From Rubrivivax sp. (lineage in GTDB: Bacteria > Pseudomonadota > Gammaproteobacteria > Burkholderiales > Burkholderiaceae_C), in NCBI GenBank assembly GCA_020852865.1, contig JADYZZ010000091.1:1-64000 (forward strand): a DNA stretch of 64,000 bases, read 5' to 3'. Below are positions 45,482 to 56,758 of this stretch, in pieces (within the stretch, counting starts at the first letter, position 1; the number at the start of each line of letters is the position of its first letter). The position numbers and the translations under genes were made by a program. Under the pieces are notes generated by a model that was given only the letters and a program-made list of their open reading frames with translations, searched no databases and had not been told where the DNA came from.

Positions 45482-47796
45482 CAGCCCAGCAGGCGCATCG
45501 GCCTGACGAAGCCGGCGATCTTGTGGCCCTTGCGTGCGCGCCGGCCCCGGTGGCCCGCCAGCGCGGCGCCCCGGAGCTCTTCCTCCTTGGCCTTGCCGCC
45601 GCGCCCGCTGCCCTGAACGCGCAGCGTGTCGGCGAAGCCGGCCACCGAGACCAGAGGCGACCTGGCGTCGACGTCCATCAGCGTGAGGCCGCGGCCGCCG
45701 TTGGGCTGCATCTTCAATTCGGCCAGCGCGAACACGAGCAGCCGTCCGTCCAGCGCCAGGCAGCCCACCTCGGTGTGGCCCGGCGCCACCAGCGCGGGCG
45801 GCAGCAGCCGCTCGTCGGCTTCGAGCGTGAGGAAGCCCTTGCCGCCGCGGTTGCGCCCGTGCAGATCGCCCGCACGCGCCAGCAGCCCGAAGCCGCCGGT
45901 GTTGGCCAGCAGCAAGGTGGCGTCGGCCGCTCCGGCGTGGTAGTGCACCGGCTGCGTGCCCGGCTCCAGATCGATCAGCGTGGTGATCGGCTGGCCGTCG
46001 CCGCGCCCGCCCGGCAACGAGGACACCGCCACGCTGTACACGCGCCCGTTGCTGCCCAGAACCACGAGGGTGTCGACGCTGCGGCAGCTGAAGGTGCCGT
46101 ACAGCGCATCGCCCGGTTTGAACTGCAGCGCCGCGAGGTCGACTTCGTGGCCCTTGAGCGCGCGCACCCAACCCTTGACGCTGGTCACCACCGTCACCGG
46201 CTCGTCGACGATCTTGAGCTCGGCCACCGCGCGCCGCTGCTCCTGCACCAGCGTGCGGCGCTCGTCGCCGTGCTGCCGGGCGTCGGCCTCGATCTCCTTG
46301 ACGACGGTGCGCCGGAGCGCCGCCGGACTACCGAGGATCTCGTCGAGCCGCGCCTGGTCGGCACGCAGCGCCTCGAGTTCCTGCGCGATGCGGATGGCCT
46401 CGAGCCGGGCGAGCTGGCGCAGCCGGATCTCGAGGATGTCCTCGGCCTGGCGCTCGCTCAGCGCGAAGCGCGCGATCAGCGCCGCGCGCGGCTCGTCGCT
46501 GGCGCGGACGATGCGGATCACCTCGTCGATGTTGAGCAGCACGAGTTGCCGACCCTCGAGCACGTGGATGCGCTCGAGCACCTTGGCCAGCCGGTGGCGC
46601 GTGCGGCGCTCGACCGTGGCGAGGCGGAACTCGAGCCATTCGCGCAGGATGGTGCGCAGGCCCTTTTGCACCGGCTTGCCGTCGCGCCCGACCATCGTCA
46701 GATTCAGCGGCACGCTGCTTTCGAGACTGGTGTGCGCAAGCAGCGCGGTGATGAGCTCGCCTTGCTCCACCGTGCGGCTGCGCGGCTCGAACACGAGGCG
46801 CACCCTGGCCTCCTTGCTGCTTTCGTCGCGCACGCTGTCGAGCACGGCGAGCAGGGCCGCCTTGAGCTGCAGCTGCTCGGGCAGCAGCGCCTTCCTCCCG
46901 GCCCGGACCTTGGGGTTGGTCAGCTCCTCGATCTCTTCGAGCACCCGGGCCGCGCTGGCCTGCGGCGGCAGCTCGGTCACGACCAGCTGCCACTGGCCGC
47001 GCGCCAGTTCCTCGATCCGCCAGCGCGCGCGCACCTTCAGGCTGCCGCGGCCGCTGCGGTAGGCCTCGCGGATCTCGGACGCCGGGCTGATGATCTGCCC
47101 GCCGCCGGGGAAGTCGGGCGCCGGCAGCAGCGCGTGCAGCTCGTCGTCGGAGAGCCGGTCGTTCTTCAGCATGGCGACGGCCGCCGCCGCCACCTCGCGC
47201 AGGTTGTGGCTCGGCACCTCGGTGGCCAGCCCCACCGCAATGCCCGAGGCGCCGTTGAGCAACACGAAGGGCAGGCGCGCCGGCAACTGCACCGGCTCGT
47301 CGGTGCTGCCGTCGTAGTTGGGCCGCAGGTCGACGGTGCCCTCGTCGATCTCGTCGAGCATCAGCCGCGCGATCGGCGCCAGCCGCGCCTCGGTGTAGCG
47401 CATCGCCGCCGCGCCGTCGCCGTCGCGGCTGCCGAAGTTGCCCTGGCCGTCGATCAGGGGATAGCGCTGGCTGAAGTCCTGCGCCATGCGCACCAGGGCG
47501 TCGTAGGCGGCGCTGTCGCCGTGCGGGTGATAGCGGCCGAGCACGTCGCCCACCACACGCGCGCTCTTGACCGGCTTGGCGCCGCCGGCGCTGCCGTACG
47601 ACAGGCCCATGCGGTGCATCGCGTACAGGATGCGCCTCTGCACCGGCTTGTTGCCGTCGCACAGGTCGGGCAGGGCACGGCCCTTGACCACCGACAGGGC
47701 ATATTCGAGGTAGGCGCGCTGCGCGTAGTCGGCCAGCGGCAGCGCATCGGCGGGGTCGGCCGGCGGCGCCGGCGGGGGGTCGAACAGATCGGGCAT
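45481..47796 (-). CDS. parC: DNA topoisomerase IV subunit A
   Basis: 771 residues: the breakage-reunion domain with [20 protein letters not shown] (Ser94 wild-type-like at the quinolone-resistance position, Asp where E. coli has Glu84) and catalytic Tyr134 in AMRYTEARL. The C-terminal beta-pinwheel repeats include the region [20 protein letters not shown]. It decatenates daughter chromosomes with ParE. parE is on the same strand but about 4 kb upstream, with five unrelated genes between. The palindrome begins at the stop codon. Confidence 0.96.
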   Translation of the reverse strand: MPDLFDPPPAPPADPADALPLADYAQRAYLEYALSVVKGRALPDLCDGNKPVQRRILYAMHRMGLSYGSAGGAKPVKSARVVGDVLGRYHPHGDSAAYDALVRMAQDFSQRYPLIDGQGNFGSRDGDGAAAMRYTEARLAPIARLMLDEIDEGTVDLRPNYDGSTDEPVQLPARLPFVLLNGASGIAVGLATEVPSHNLREVAAAAVAMLKNDRLSDDELHALLPAPDFPGGGQIISPASEIREAYRSGRGSLKVRARWRIEELARGQWQLVVTELPPQASAARVLEEIEELTNPKVRAGRKALLPEQLQLKAALLAVLDSVRDESSKEARVRLVFEPRSRTVEQGELITALLAHTSLESSVPLNLTMVGRDGKPVQKGLRTILREWLEFRLATVERRTRHRLAKVLERIHVLEGRQLVLLNIDEVIRIVRASDEPRAALIARFALSERQAEDILEIRLRQLARLEAIRIAQELEALRADQARLDEILGSPAALRRTVVKEIEADARQHGDERRTLVQEQRRAVAELKIVDEPVTVVTSVKGWVRALKGHEVDLAALQFKPGDALYGTFSCRSVDTLVVLGSNGRVYSVAVSSLPGGRGDGQPITTLIDLEPGTQPVHYHAGAADATLLLANTGGFGLLARAGDLHGRNRGGKGFLTLEADERLLPPALVAPGHTEVGCLALDGRLLVFALAELKMQPNGGRGLTLMDVDARSPLVSVAGFADTLRVQGSGRGGKAKEEELRGAALAGHRGRRARKGHKIAGFVRPMRLLG

Positions 47797-47847
47797 CGGC
47801 GGGGAACTCGGGCACTCGCCGGCATTGTCGCCCGGCCGCCGCCGGGC

Positions 47848-48471
47848 CTACGCGAGCAGCGCCCCGAGCGCCTGCGCCAGCGAGCCGGGCTGCCGCACCG
47901 CCATGAACGCAAGGCCGGCCAGCGCCCCCGCGATATGCGCTTCGTGGTTCACGCGCCCCAGGTGCGTGCTGCTGGCCACGAAGCTGTACGCCAGATAGCC
48001 CAGCGCAAACCAGGGCGCCGGGATCGGCACGGGCAGCGGCAGGATGTAGATCGACGCGCCCGGATTGACCACCACCGACGCGAACAGCACGGCCAGGATC
48101 GCGCCCGACGCGCCCAGGCTGGCATAGGCGGGCTGGCGCCAGTGCAGCACCCAGGTCGCCAGGCTCGAAGCGAGCAGCCCGAGCGCGTAGAGCCCGGCGA
48201 AGGGCGCGCTGCCCAGCTGCCGCTCGAGGCCGAAGCCGAAGGCCCAGAACGTGAACGCGTTGAACACCAGGTGCGCCAGGTCGGCGTGCACGAAACCGCT
48301 GGTGACGAGCGTGTGGTATGCGCCGCGCTGCACGAGGCCGCTGGGGCGCAGCAGGTTGCGCGCCACGAACGCCGGCCAGCGGTACAGGCCGAGCAGGCCG
48401 ATGCCGAGGATCGTCGCGAGCAGCAGCCCAGAGACCGGCGCGCCCGCGCTCAGGCCGACAAGGAAGTCCAT
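47848..48471 (-). CDS. Rhomboid-family intramembrane protease
   Basis: 207 residues, six membrane helices. The catalytic dyad is Ser122 in YASLGASGAILA (GxSG) and His179 in NHEAHIAGALAG; the HADLAHLVFN motif (His67, Asn71) of helix 2 is also present. It should cleave membrane-anchored substrates; none can be named. Start at 48471 fits a short N-terminus before the first helix. Divergent from the D-threonine-aldolase-like gene across 121 bp. Confidence 0.92.
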   Translation of the reverse strand: MDFLVGLSAGAPVSGLLLATILGIGLLGLYRWPAFVARNLLRPSGLVQRGAYHTLVTSGFVHADLAHLVFNAFTFWAFGFGLERQLGSAPFAGLYALGLLASSLATWVLHWRQPAYASLGASGAILAVLFASVVVNPGASIYILPLPVPIPAPWFALGYLAYSFVASSTHLGRVNHEAHIAGALAGLAFMAVRQPGSLAQALGALLA

Positions 48472-48592
48472 CGCGCGACTCTACGCGCCGCGGCGCCGGC
48501 TCGATGACCGGCGGGCTGGCACACTACGCGGCCTCGGCCTGCGCGCGCATGGACCGCATCCGCGGTCGATGCCGCCGCAGGCCGCACAGGGC

Positions 48593-49738
48593 ATGGACAC
48601 CGCGATGAAGCTGGCCGACCTCGACACCCCCGCCTTGCTGATCGACGAGCCGCGCATGATGCGCTCGATCGCCGCGATGCAGGCGCGCATCGACGCGCTG
48701 GGCGTGCGTCTGCGCCCGCACGTCAAGACGAGCAAGTGCATCGACGTGGCGCTGCGCCAGCGTGCGGCCGGCGCACGCGGCATCACGGTCTCGACGCTGA
48801 AGGAGGCCGAGGAGTTCTTCGCCGCCGGTTTCGACGACATCGTGTACGCGGTGGGCATCGCCCCGCAGCGGCTGGCGCAGGCGCTGGCGCTCGTCGAGCG
48901 CGGTTGCGCGCTGAAGATCGTCGTCGACAGCGCCGCCGCGGCCGAGCAGGTGCTCGCGGCGGCGGCGCGCGCCGGCGTCACGCCCGGGGTGCTGATCGAG
49001 ATCGACGTCGACGGACACCGCGCCGGCGTGCCGCCCGAGGCGCCGCAGCTGCTCGACATCGGCCGGCTGCTGGCCGGCGCCGGCGCGCTGGCCGGCGTGC
49101 TCACCCATTGCGGCGGCAGCTACGACTGCCGCAGCGCCGCCGAGCTCGAAGCGATGGCCGAGCAGGAGCGCGCGCGCTGCGTGCACGCCGCCGAGCGGCT
49201 GCGCGCGTCCGGCCTGCCCTGCGACAGCGTGAGCGTGGGCTCGACGCCGACGGCGCACTGCGCGCGTTCCCTCGACGGCGTGACCGAGGTGCGCGCCGGC
49301 GTCTACGTCTTCCACGATCTCGTGATGGCCGGCATCGGCGTGTGCCGGCCCGAGGACATCGCGCTGTCGGTGCTGGGCACCGTCATCGGCCACCAGCGCG
49401 ACAAGGGCTGGATACTGATCGACGCGGGCTGGATGGCGCTCAGCCGCGACCGCGGCACGCAGGCCCAGCCGCTCGACCAGGGCTACGGCGTGGTCTGCGA
49501 CGAAGCCGGCGTCGTCCTCGAGGGCTGGATCGTCGCGCAGGCCAACCAGGAGCACGGCATCGTCGCGCACCGCGGCGGCGCGGCCGCTGCCGGCGACGTG
49601 GCCGCGCGCTTTGCGCTCGGCACGCGGCTGCGCGTGCTGCCCAACCACGCCTGCGCCACCGCCGCGCAGCACGCGCGCTACGCGGTAGTCGAAGGCGACG
49701 CGGTGCGGCATGTCTGGCCGCGCTTCAACGGTTGGTGA
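48593..49738 (+). CDS. DSD1/D-threonine-aldolase-like PLP enzyme
   Basis: 381 residues with the alanine-racemase N-terminal barrel fold: the PLP Lys is in RPHVKTSKC, and the metal site typical of D-serine dehydratase and D-threonine aldolase appears as His-X-Cys in PNHACATAA near the C-terminus. Likely reactions are aldol cleavage of D-3-hydroxy amino acids or dehydration of D-serine or D-threonine. A RidA gene follows 26 nt later. Since RidA removes the reactive enamines made by such dehydratases, the pairing favours dehydratase activity (inference). Start ATG at 48593 or 48605. Confidence 0.87.
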   Translation: MDTAMKLADLDTPALLIDEPRMMRSIAAMQARIDALGVRLRPHVKTSKCIDVALRQRAAGARGITVSTLKEAEEFFAAGFDDIVYAVGIAPQRLAQALALVERGCALKIVVDSAAAAEQVLAAAARAGVTPGVLIEIDVDGHRAGVPPEAPQLLDIGRLLAGAGALAGVLTHCGGSYDCRSAAELEAMAEQERARCVHAAERLRASGLPCDSVSVGSTPTAHCARSLDGVTEVRAGVYVFHDLVMAGIGVCRPEDIALSVLGTVIGHQRDKGWILIDAGWMALSRDRGTQAQPLDQGYGVVCDEAGVVLEGWIVAQANQEHGIVAHRGGAAAAGDVAARFALGTRLRVLPNHACATAAQHARYAVVEGDAVRHVWPRFNGW

Positions 49739-49764
49739 GCGGCCCACGCCGCGCGGCACTGGCC

Positions 49765-50151
49765 ATGGACGATTTGCGCACCGTCGAGGCGCCGGCCCTG
49801 GCTGCGCCCGGCGGCCACTACAGCCACGCCGCGGTCGCCGGCGGCCTGGTGTTCGTGGCCGGCCAGCTGCCGATCGCGCCCGACGGCCGCAAACTCGGCG
49901 ACGCGCCGTTCGACCTGCAGGCGCGCCAGGTGCTGGCCAACCTGCAGGCCGCGCTCGAAGCCGCGGGCTCCTCGCCGGCGCGGCTCGTGCAGGTGCGCGT
50001 GTACCTCACCGACCTCGCGCATTGGCCTGCGTTCGACGCGCTGTACGCGCAGTGGCTGGGCGCGCACCGTCCGGCACGCGCGGTGGTGCCCGTGCCGGCG
50101 CTGCACTACGGCTTGCTGCTCGAGGTGGAGGCGGTGGCGGCGGCCGGCTGA
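49765..50151 (+). CDS. RidA enamine/imine deaminase family
   Basis: 128 residues, canonical RidA length. Motifs are AVAGGLVFVAGQLPIAPDG, VQVRVYLTDLAHWPAFDALY and HRPARAVVPVPAL, with the conserved Arg of the catalytic site in the last. It hydrolyses 2-aminoacrylate and similar enamines to ketoacids. Its place just downstream of a PLP-dependent D-amino-acid enzyme is consistent with clearing that enzyme's product. It converges on the PEP-CTERM-like gene with a 20-nt gap. Confidence 0.93.
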   Translation: MDDLRTVEAPALAAPGGHYSHAAVAGGLVFVAGQLPIAPDGRKLGDAPFDLQARQVLANLQAALEAAGSSPARLVQVRVYLTDLAHWPAFDALYAQWLGAHRPARAVVPVPALHYGLLLEVEAVAAAG

Positions 50152-50171
50152 CCAGGTCCGACGCCTGCGCG

Positions 50172-50945
50172 CTAAGCCGCTGCATAGTCGCCCGGGTCCG
50201 ACCCGATCGGCCGACGCCTGAACAACCAGACGAGCATCGCAAGGCCTGCTGCGGTCATCGACAAGCTCGATGGCCCGGGTACCGGCGCAGTGGCGTAGAA
50301 GGCGCCGCCGACGCTGCTCGAATGGATACGGCTTGGGTCCGAGAACGGCAGCGAGTCGAACATCGTCATCGACGGTTGCCACTGGTAGCTGGCATTCGGG
50401 TTCTGCGCCGTGAACAACCAGTTCGCACGGAAGTCGCCCTGGACGTCGAGCATTGCGCCTGCGAAAGCGAGTCCTGCGCTGGCTGGGGAGACCAGCGCCA
50501 GCGGATGGTTCGCCGTGTCGGTGACGGTCAAGGTGTAACGCGTTCCAATGCTCTTCTGCGTGCAGGTGTAGATGCAGTTGTAGCGCACCGTCGTCGTGCC
50601 CGACCAGACCGCGATGCCGCCGCCAAGGTTGCTCGCACCCGCGTCGAACGTGAGCTGCCCGGGGCTGCCGTCCATGCTCAGCGTCGGGCCGGTGGGGTCG
50701 AACGTCGGCCATGGCACGTAATTGCCCACCGTGTAGTAGAGCTTGTCGTAGGCTGCGTGGTCGAAGCTGCCGAGGTTCCATGTGATGCCGCCGCCCGTCG
50801 CCGGAGTACCACTGCTCGAAGCGCTGTTCCCCCCGGGCGCCGGATACGGTGCAAGCGTCGGCACCGATGCACCAACGCCGCCGTGAATTCCCATGGCCAA
50901 CGCCGCCATACCTGCCAGGCGGAACATCCAGTTCTGTGCGTTCAT
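50172..50945 (-). CDS. PEP-CTERM-like exported protein with variant motif
   Basis: 257 residues: signal peptide (to about residue 26), a body rich in Gly, Ser, Thr and aromatic residues with no recognised domain, and a C-terminal sorting signal of the PEP-CTERM plan (motif, hydrophobic helix, Arg cluster). The motif reads VPGPSS where VPEPSS is usual, followed by MTAAGLAMLVWLFRRRP. Exosortase normally recognises the Pro-Glu-Pro, so processing is uncertain. Base composition is visibly less G+C-rich than the neighbours, a sign of recent arrival. A GAGGAGG ribosome site precedes the ATG. Confidence 0.82.
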   Translation of the reverse strand: MNAQNWMFRLAGMAALAMGIHGGVGASVPTLAPYPAPGGNSASSSGTPATGGGITWNLGSFDHAAYDKLYYTVGNYVPWPTFDPTGPTLSMDGSPGQLTFDAGASNLGGGIAVWSGTTTVRYNCIYTCTQKSIGTRYTLTVTDTANHPLALVSPASAGLAFAGAMLDVQGDFRANWLFTAQNPNASYQWQPSMTMFDSLPFSDPSRIHSSSVGGAFYATAPVPGPSSLSMTAAGLAMLVWLFRRRPIGSDPGDYAAA

Positions 50946-51031
50946 GGCTGCCTCCTCATGCCGGCGCGACGTGCGCCGGATCCTTGCTGTCCCGGACGCT
51001 TGGCCAACAAGGCCACCGATGGCAGCCGACT

Positions 51032-51047
51032 CTAGGAGCGTGGGCGG
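51032..51047 (+). repeat. CTAG-bounded 16-mer end of dispersed repeat
   Basis: CTAGGAGCGTGGGCGG, identical to the ends at 103-118 (complement) and 62031-62046. It lies in the gap before the PEP-CTERM-like gene; no further element sequence is attached on its inner side that matches copies A-C. Confidence 0.6.
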
Positions 51048-51123
51048 GGCGCCGCATCGTCAAATCTCGCGATGCCTGCATAGGCGCCCAGCGCTCGGCG
51101 AGCGCAGGCACGGCAGGGGCAAG

Positions 51124-51684
51124 TCACTCCAGGCCGAGCGCCACGCGCGCCTGGTACTCGCGGTCGAGCATGCTCATCACCACCAGCGAGTCGTAGCCGG
51201 CCGATTCGTCCGGGCCGACGATGCGCACGCTCTCGCGCAGCCGGCCCTCCTCGACGAAGCCCTCGCTCGCGTAGAGCGCCAGCGCGCGCGTGTTGAGCTG
51301 CTTGACGTCGAGCCAGAAGCGGTGCGCGTGCAAGTCGCCGAAGGCCATGCGCGCGAGCAGGCGCACGCAGGCACGCCCCAGGCCCTGGCCCTGGCCCTCG
51401 CGCGCCAGCACCATGCGCTTGAGCTCGACGCTGCGGTGCCGGTTGCGGCAGCCCTGCAAGATGACGAATCCGTCGCGCGCGCCGTCGGCGCCGGCCTCGA
51501 CGATGAAATGCCTGAAGTCGGGAATGCGCAGCGCGGCCTCGTGCTGGGTGCGCTCCCAGGGCGTGATGAAAGGCAGGTTGCGGCTGTCGGTCTCGACCTG
51601 GACGACGAAATCGAGATCCGAAAGCATCGTCGGGCGCAGCCGCAGCGGCACGCCCCGGGCCGCCGGCTCAGAGCCCGTGACCAT
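51124..51684 (-). CDS. GNAT-family N-acetyltransferase
   Basis: About 186 residues with the GNAT fold: N-terminal PLRLRPTMLSDLDFVVQVE, acetyl-CoA-binding LAREGQGQGLGRACVRLLAR (Q/R-x-x-G-x-G/A-type P-loop), and RFWLDVKQLNTRALALYASE. Its acetyl acceptor is unknown; a role in amino-sugar, ribosomal or antibiotic modification cannot be separated. The start lies inside the palindromic repeat after parE (ATG at 51684, GTG at 51693; a GTG a few codons before PLRLRP is also possible). Confidence 0.82.
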   Translation of the reverse strand: MVTGSEPAARGVPLRLRPTMLSDLDFVVQVETDSRNLPFITPWERTQHEAALRIPDFRHFIVEAGADGARDGFVILQGCRNRHRSVELKRMVLAREGQGQGLGRACVRLLARMAFGDLHAHRFWLDVKQLNTRALALYASEGFVEEGRLRESVRIVGPDESAGYDSLVVMSMLDREYQARVALGLE

Positions 51685-51718
51685 AGGAATCACGCTCGCG
51701 CTTCACGGCTTCACAGGC
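51672..51718. repeat. Palindromic repeat between parE and GNAT gene
   Basis: A degenerate copy of the family at 45438 and 9857: one arm AGCCCGTGA, the other the complement of AGCCTGTGAAGCC. The parE TGA lies at its right edge and the likely start codon of the GNAT gene is inside it. Confidence 0.55.
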
Positions 51719-53707
<1,989 letters not shown>

Positions 53708-53746
53708 GGGAGCGGGGCGCGGGCTCCCGAACGCGCCCGCCGCGGC

Positions 53747-55003
53747 TCACGCGCCGTAGCGCGCCATCGCCAGGCCGGCGACGTCGATCGCCGGCGCGCG
53801 CCCGGCCACGAGGTCGGCGATCACGCGCCCGGTGCCGGCCGCCATCGTCCAGCCCAGGGTGCCGTGGCCGGTTGCGAGCAGCAAGTTGGCGTAGGGCGTG
53901 GCGCCGACGATCGGCGTGCCGTCGGGCGTCATCGGCCGCAGGCCGCACCAGAAGCTGGCCCGGGCCAGATCGCCGCCGCGCGGAAACAGGTCGCTCAGCA
54001 CATGCTCGAGCGTGGCACGGCGCGCCGGCCGCAGCGCGAGGCTGTAGCCGGCCAGCTCGGCGGTGCCGCCGACGCGGATGCGCTCGCCCAGGCGCGTGAC
54101 CGCGACCTTGTGCGTCTCGTCCATCACGGTCGACTCGGGCGCGCCGGCGCGGTCGGTGATCGGCACCGTGATCGAGTAGCCCTTGACCGGATAGACCGGG
54201 ATGCGCAGCCCGAGCGGGCGCAGCATGCGGGCCGACCAGCTGCCCAGCGCCAGCACGTAGCGCCCGGCCGTCAGCGTGCCCGCGCCGGTGCGCACGCCGG
54301 CGATGCGCCCGCCGTCGCGCTCGAGCCCTTCGATCGTGGTGCCGAAGCGAAAGCGCACGCCGAGCGCACGCGCCATCTCGGCCAGCCGCTCGGTGTAGAG
54401 GAAACAGTCGCCGGTCTCGTCGTCGGGCAGGCGCAAAGCACCGACGAACTTGTGCTGCGTAAGCGCGAGTGCCGGCTCGACGCGGCAGAAGCCCGCGCGG
54501 TCGAGCACCTCGAAGGGCACGCCGTAGCGCCTGAGCACCTCGACGTCGGCGCCGATGCCGTCGAGCTGCTCCGGTGTGCGGAACAGCTGCAGCGTGCCGC
54601 GCGTGCGCTCGTCGTACCTGATGCCGGTTTCGGCGCGCAGCGCCTCGAGGCAGTCGCGGCTGTACTCGGCCAGCGGCACCATGCGGCCCTTGTTGCGCGC
54701 ATAGGCGCGCGCGTTGCAGTTGGCCAGCATCGCCAGGCCCCAGCGCCACATCGCCGGGTCGAGCAGCGGCCAGATGACGAGCGGGCTGTGCTTCATCAGC
54801 ATCCACTTGATGGCCTTGGCCGGCACGCCCGGGCCGGCCCAGGGCGCGCTGTAGCCCGGGCTCACCTCGCCGGCGTTGGCGTAGCTCGTTTCCAAGGCCG
54901 GCCCCGGCTGGCGTTCGAGCACCTCGACCTCGTGGCCGTCGCGCGCCAGGTAGTACGCGATCGAGGTGCCGATCACCCCGCTGCCCAGCACCAGCACCTT
55001 CAT
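53747..55003 (-). CDS. dadA: D-amino-acid dehydrogenase
   Basis: 418 residues: N-terminal FAD motif [20 protein letters not shown], the DadA signature [20 protein letters not shown], and C-terminal [23 protein letters not shown] membrane-associated flavoenzyme that oxidises D-alanine and other D-amino acids to ketoacids, feeding electrons to quinone. No alanine racemase (dadX) follows; an MFS pseudogene lies divergently upstream. Together with dat and the D-threonine-aldolase-like gene it makes three D-amino-acid enzymes in the window. Confidence 0.95.
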   Translation of the reverse strand: MKVLVLGSGVIGTSIAYYLARDGHEVEVLERQPGPALETSYANAGEVSPGYSAPWAGPGVPAKAIKWMLMKHSPLVIWPLLDPAMWRWGLAMLANCNARAYARNKGRMVPLAEYSRDCLEALRAETGIRYDERTRGTLQLFRTPEQLDGIGADVEVLRRYGVPFEVLDRAGFCRVEPALALTQHKFVGALRLPDDETGDCFLYTERLAEMARALGVRFRFGTTIEGLERDGGRIAGVRTGAGTLTAGRYVLALGSWSARMLRPLGLRIPVYPVKGYSITVPITDRAGAPESTVMDETHKVAVTRLGERIRVGGTAELAGYSLALRPARRATLEHVLSDLFPRGGDLARASFWCGLRPMTPDGTPIVGATPYANLLLATGHGTLGWTMAAGTGRVIADLVAGRAPAIDVAGLAMARYGA

Positions 55004-55045
55004 GTCGCCCCCTGCACGCCGCCGCGCCGCCTCGATGGGCGGCAC

Positions 55046-55061
55046 TCTAGGAGCGTGGACG
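55046..55061 (+). repeat. CTAG-bounded 16-mer end of dispersed repeat
   Basis: CTAGGAGCGTGGACGG, one base different from the copies at 51032 and 62031. It sits in the 95-bp gap between dadA and the decayed transporter copy. Confidence 0.55.
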
Positions 55062-55098
55062 GCCGGCGACGGCCAGGGTTTTCCAAGCCAATGGCGCG

Positions 55099-55583
55099 AT
55101 GAATCGAGCCGCGCCGCGCGACCGGCTGTCGATGACGCAGGTGCTGCCGTGCAGCGCGGCCGTCGTCACGCCGAGCATGGGCATCCGCCACGGCTTCGGA
55201 CTGTGCCTGCAGCCGATCGCCATGGAGCGCGGCTGGGCGTGGTGCAGAGCGGCACCACCTACGCCGTCATCTACGGCGTCATCACGCGCCGGGTCGATCC
55301 GGCGCGGCGTTCCTGGGCGATGGGCGTGACGGCGGCGGCCGGCTCGTTCGGCCAGTTCCCGATGGTTCCGGTGGAGAGCTGACTGATCGGCAGCGCAGGC
55401 TGGGCCAACGCGCTCTACGTCCTCGGCCTGGCCGCGCTCGCGATGCTGCCGCTGGCCTTCGGCCTGCGCGAGCCGGCGTCGGCCGGCGCCGCCGCCGGCC
55501 AGCACCGGAGCGTGGGTGGCGCGCTGCGCGAGGCCTTCGCCTACCCGAGCCTCAGGCTGCCGACGGCCGGCTGCTCCGTCCGG
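55099..55583 (+). pseudogene. Decayed duplicate of the downstream MFS transporter
   Basis: Closely matches the first 690 bp of the intact MFS gene at 57934, including part of the leader. Three lesions are visible: a roughly 202-bp internal deletion after GAGCGCGGCTGG (about 55236), which shifts the frame; a Trp to stop change at 55380-55382 (TGG to TGA); and loss of everything after about 55583. The first 45 codons still read like the parent ([17 protein letters not shown]). The leader hexamer GACAAT of the parent is GCCAAT here. It cannot make a transporter. Confidence 0.9.
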
Positions 55584-55683
55584 GCGCGGACCGCACGCCC
55601 CCACCGCGCCGGCCGCCGATGGCGCCGCCGGCAGCGCAGATGCGCGTGCCAAGGGCGAGCGCGCGCCTCGGGCGCCGCGGCGA

Positions 55684-56742
55684 TCAGCCGACCCGCGCCA
55701 GTTCCTCCCGGTAAGGGGTCGCGACGGGCCGTGTCATCAGGCCCGGGGGCGCGGCGCAGACGACGGGGATCGCGTTGATCACCGCGCCGGCCACCGCGAT
55801 CTGCTCGGCGGAGGTGGGCGTGCGGTCGCCGGCGCGCTTTTCCAGGTCCACCGCCATGCGCACCCCGGGCTGGCCCTCGACGTGGATGCGCCACAGCGGC
55901 GGGCGCGGGTCGTCCAGGTGCGCGGTCTCGAGGAACCAGTGAATGGTCATCGTGATCCGCGGCTGCCCGCCGACGATTCCGCGCCAGCGCCAGTTGAAGT
56001 GGCTCGCTCGCCCCGCCGGCATCGACCCGGCAGCGAAGTGAAGCTCCCGGGTCGCCGCGAAGACGCGGTGCTCGGTGTCGATGCGCTCGAGCGTCATCCC
56101 GAGCTGCTCGGCCATCGCCGCCAGCGTCTCCGCGTACATGGCGTTCAGCGCGGCGGTCGGTCCCCACTCGGGCTGGTTCGGATCGATCGCCTGCGGATCG
56201 GCCCCGAAGCCGAGGGCGTCGAACAGGTATGCCGGATTGCGCACCAGCCGGCAGTCCGCGCTCTCGATGACCTCGACGTGGTCGATCGCCGCGCAGACCC
56301 CGGTGGCGACCAGCGCGAGCTGCTCGCCCGCGAAGCCCGGGTTCAGGCCGGCGTTCATCAGCGTCGTGCCGCCCTTGGCGCAGGCGGCCTCCAGCGCCGC
56401 CTGCCGCTCGCCGCCCCAGTACTGCGGACGGCTGTAGCCGTTGATGCTGATGACGTTCTTGCCCGAGGCCAGCAGCCGGACGATGTCGGCGTCGTGCGTC
56501 TGCGGCGTCAACCGCGCGGCGTGGATCACGACGTCGGCGTCGAGCGCGAGGATCTCGTCGACGTCGCGCGTGGCAAGCACGCCGGTCGGCGGCCGGCGCG
56601 CGATCTCGCCGGCGTCGCGGCCGGCCTTGGCCTCGCCGTAGACGTACACGCCGACGAGCTCCATTGCCGGGTGATCGATCACGGCACGCAGGCAGTTCTT
56701 GCCCATGCCGCCGGTCGCCCACTGTATGACGCGGTACTTCAC
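55684..56742 (-). CDS. DapB-like NAD(P)H-dependent dehydrogenase
   Basis: 352 residues with an N-terminal Rossmann domain (YRVIQWATGGMGKNCLRAVI) and a dihydrodipicolinate-reductase-like fold; NVISINGYSRPQYWGG and NAGLNPGFAGEQLAL resemble 2,4-diaminopentanoate dehydrogenase and a group of uncharacterised oxidoreductases. It is too long and divergent to be the lysine-pathway DapB. A GGAGG ribosome site precedes the GTG start. It follows the crotonase-like gene by 16 bp, so they share a transcript. Substrate unknown. Confidence 0.82.
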   Translation of the reverse strand: MKYRVIQWATGGMGKNCLRAVIDHPAMELVGVYVYGEAKAGRDAGEIARRPPTGVLATRDVDEILALDADVVIHAARLTPQTHDADIVRLLASGKNVISINGYSRPQYWGGERQAALEAACAKGGTTLMNAGLNPGFAGEQLALVATGVCAAIDHVEVIESADCRLVRNPAYLFDALGFGADPQAIDPNQPEWGPTAALNAMYAETLAAMAEQLGMTLERIDTEHRVFAATRELHFAAGSMPAGRASHFNWRWRGIVGGQPRITMTIHWFLETAHLDDPRPPLWRIHVEGQPGVRMAVDLEKRAGDRTPTSAEQIAVAGAVINAIPVVCAAPPGLMTRPVATPYREELARVG

Positions 56743-56758
56743 GCTCGCTCCTCCGATC

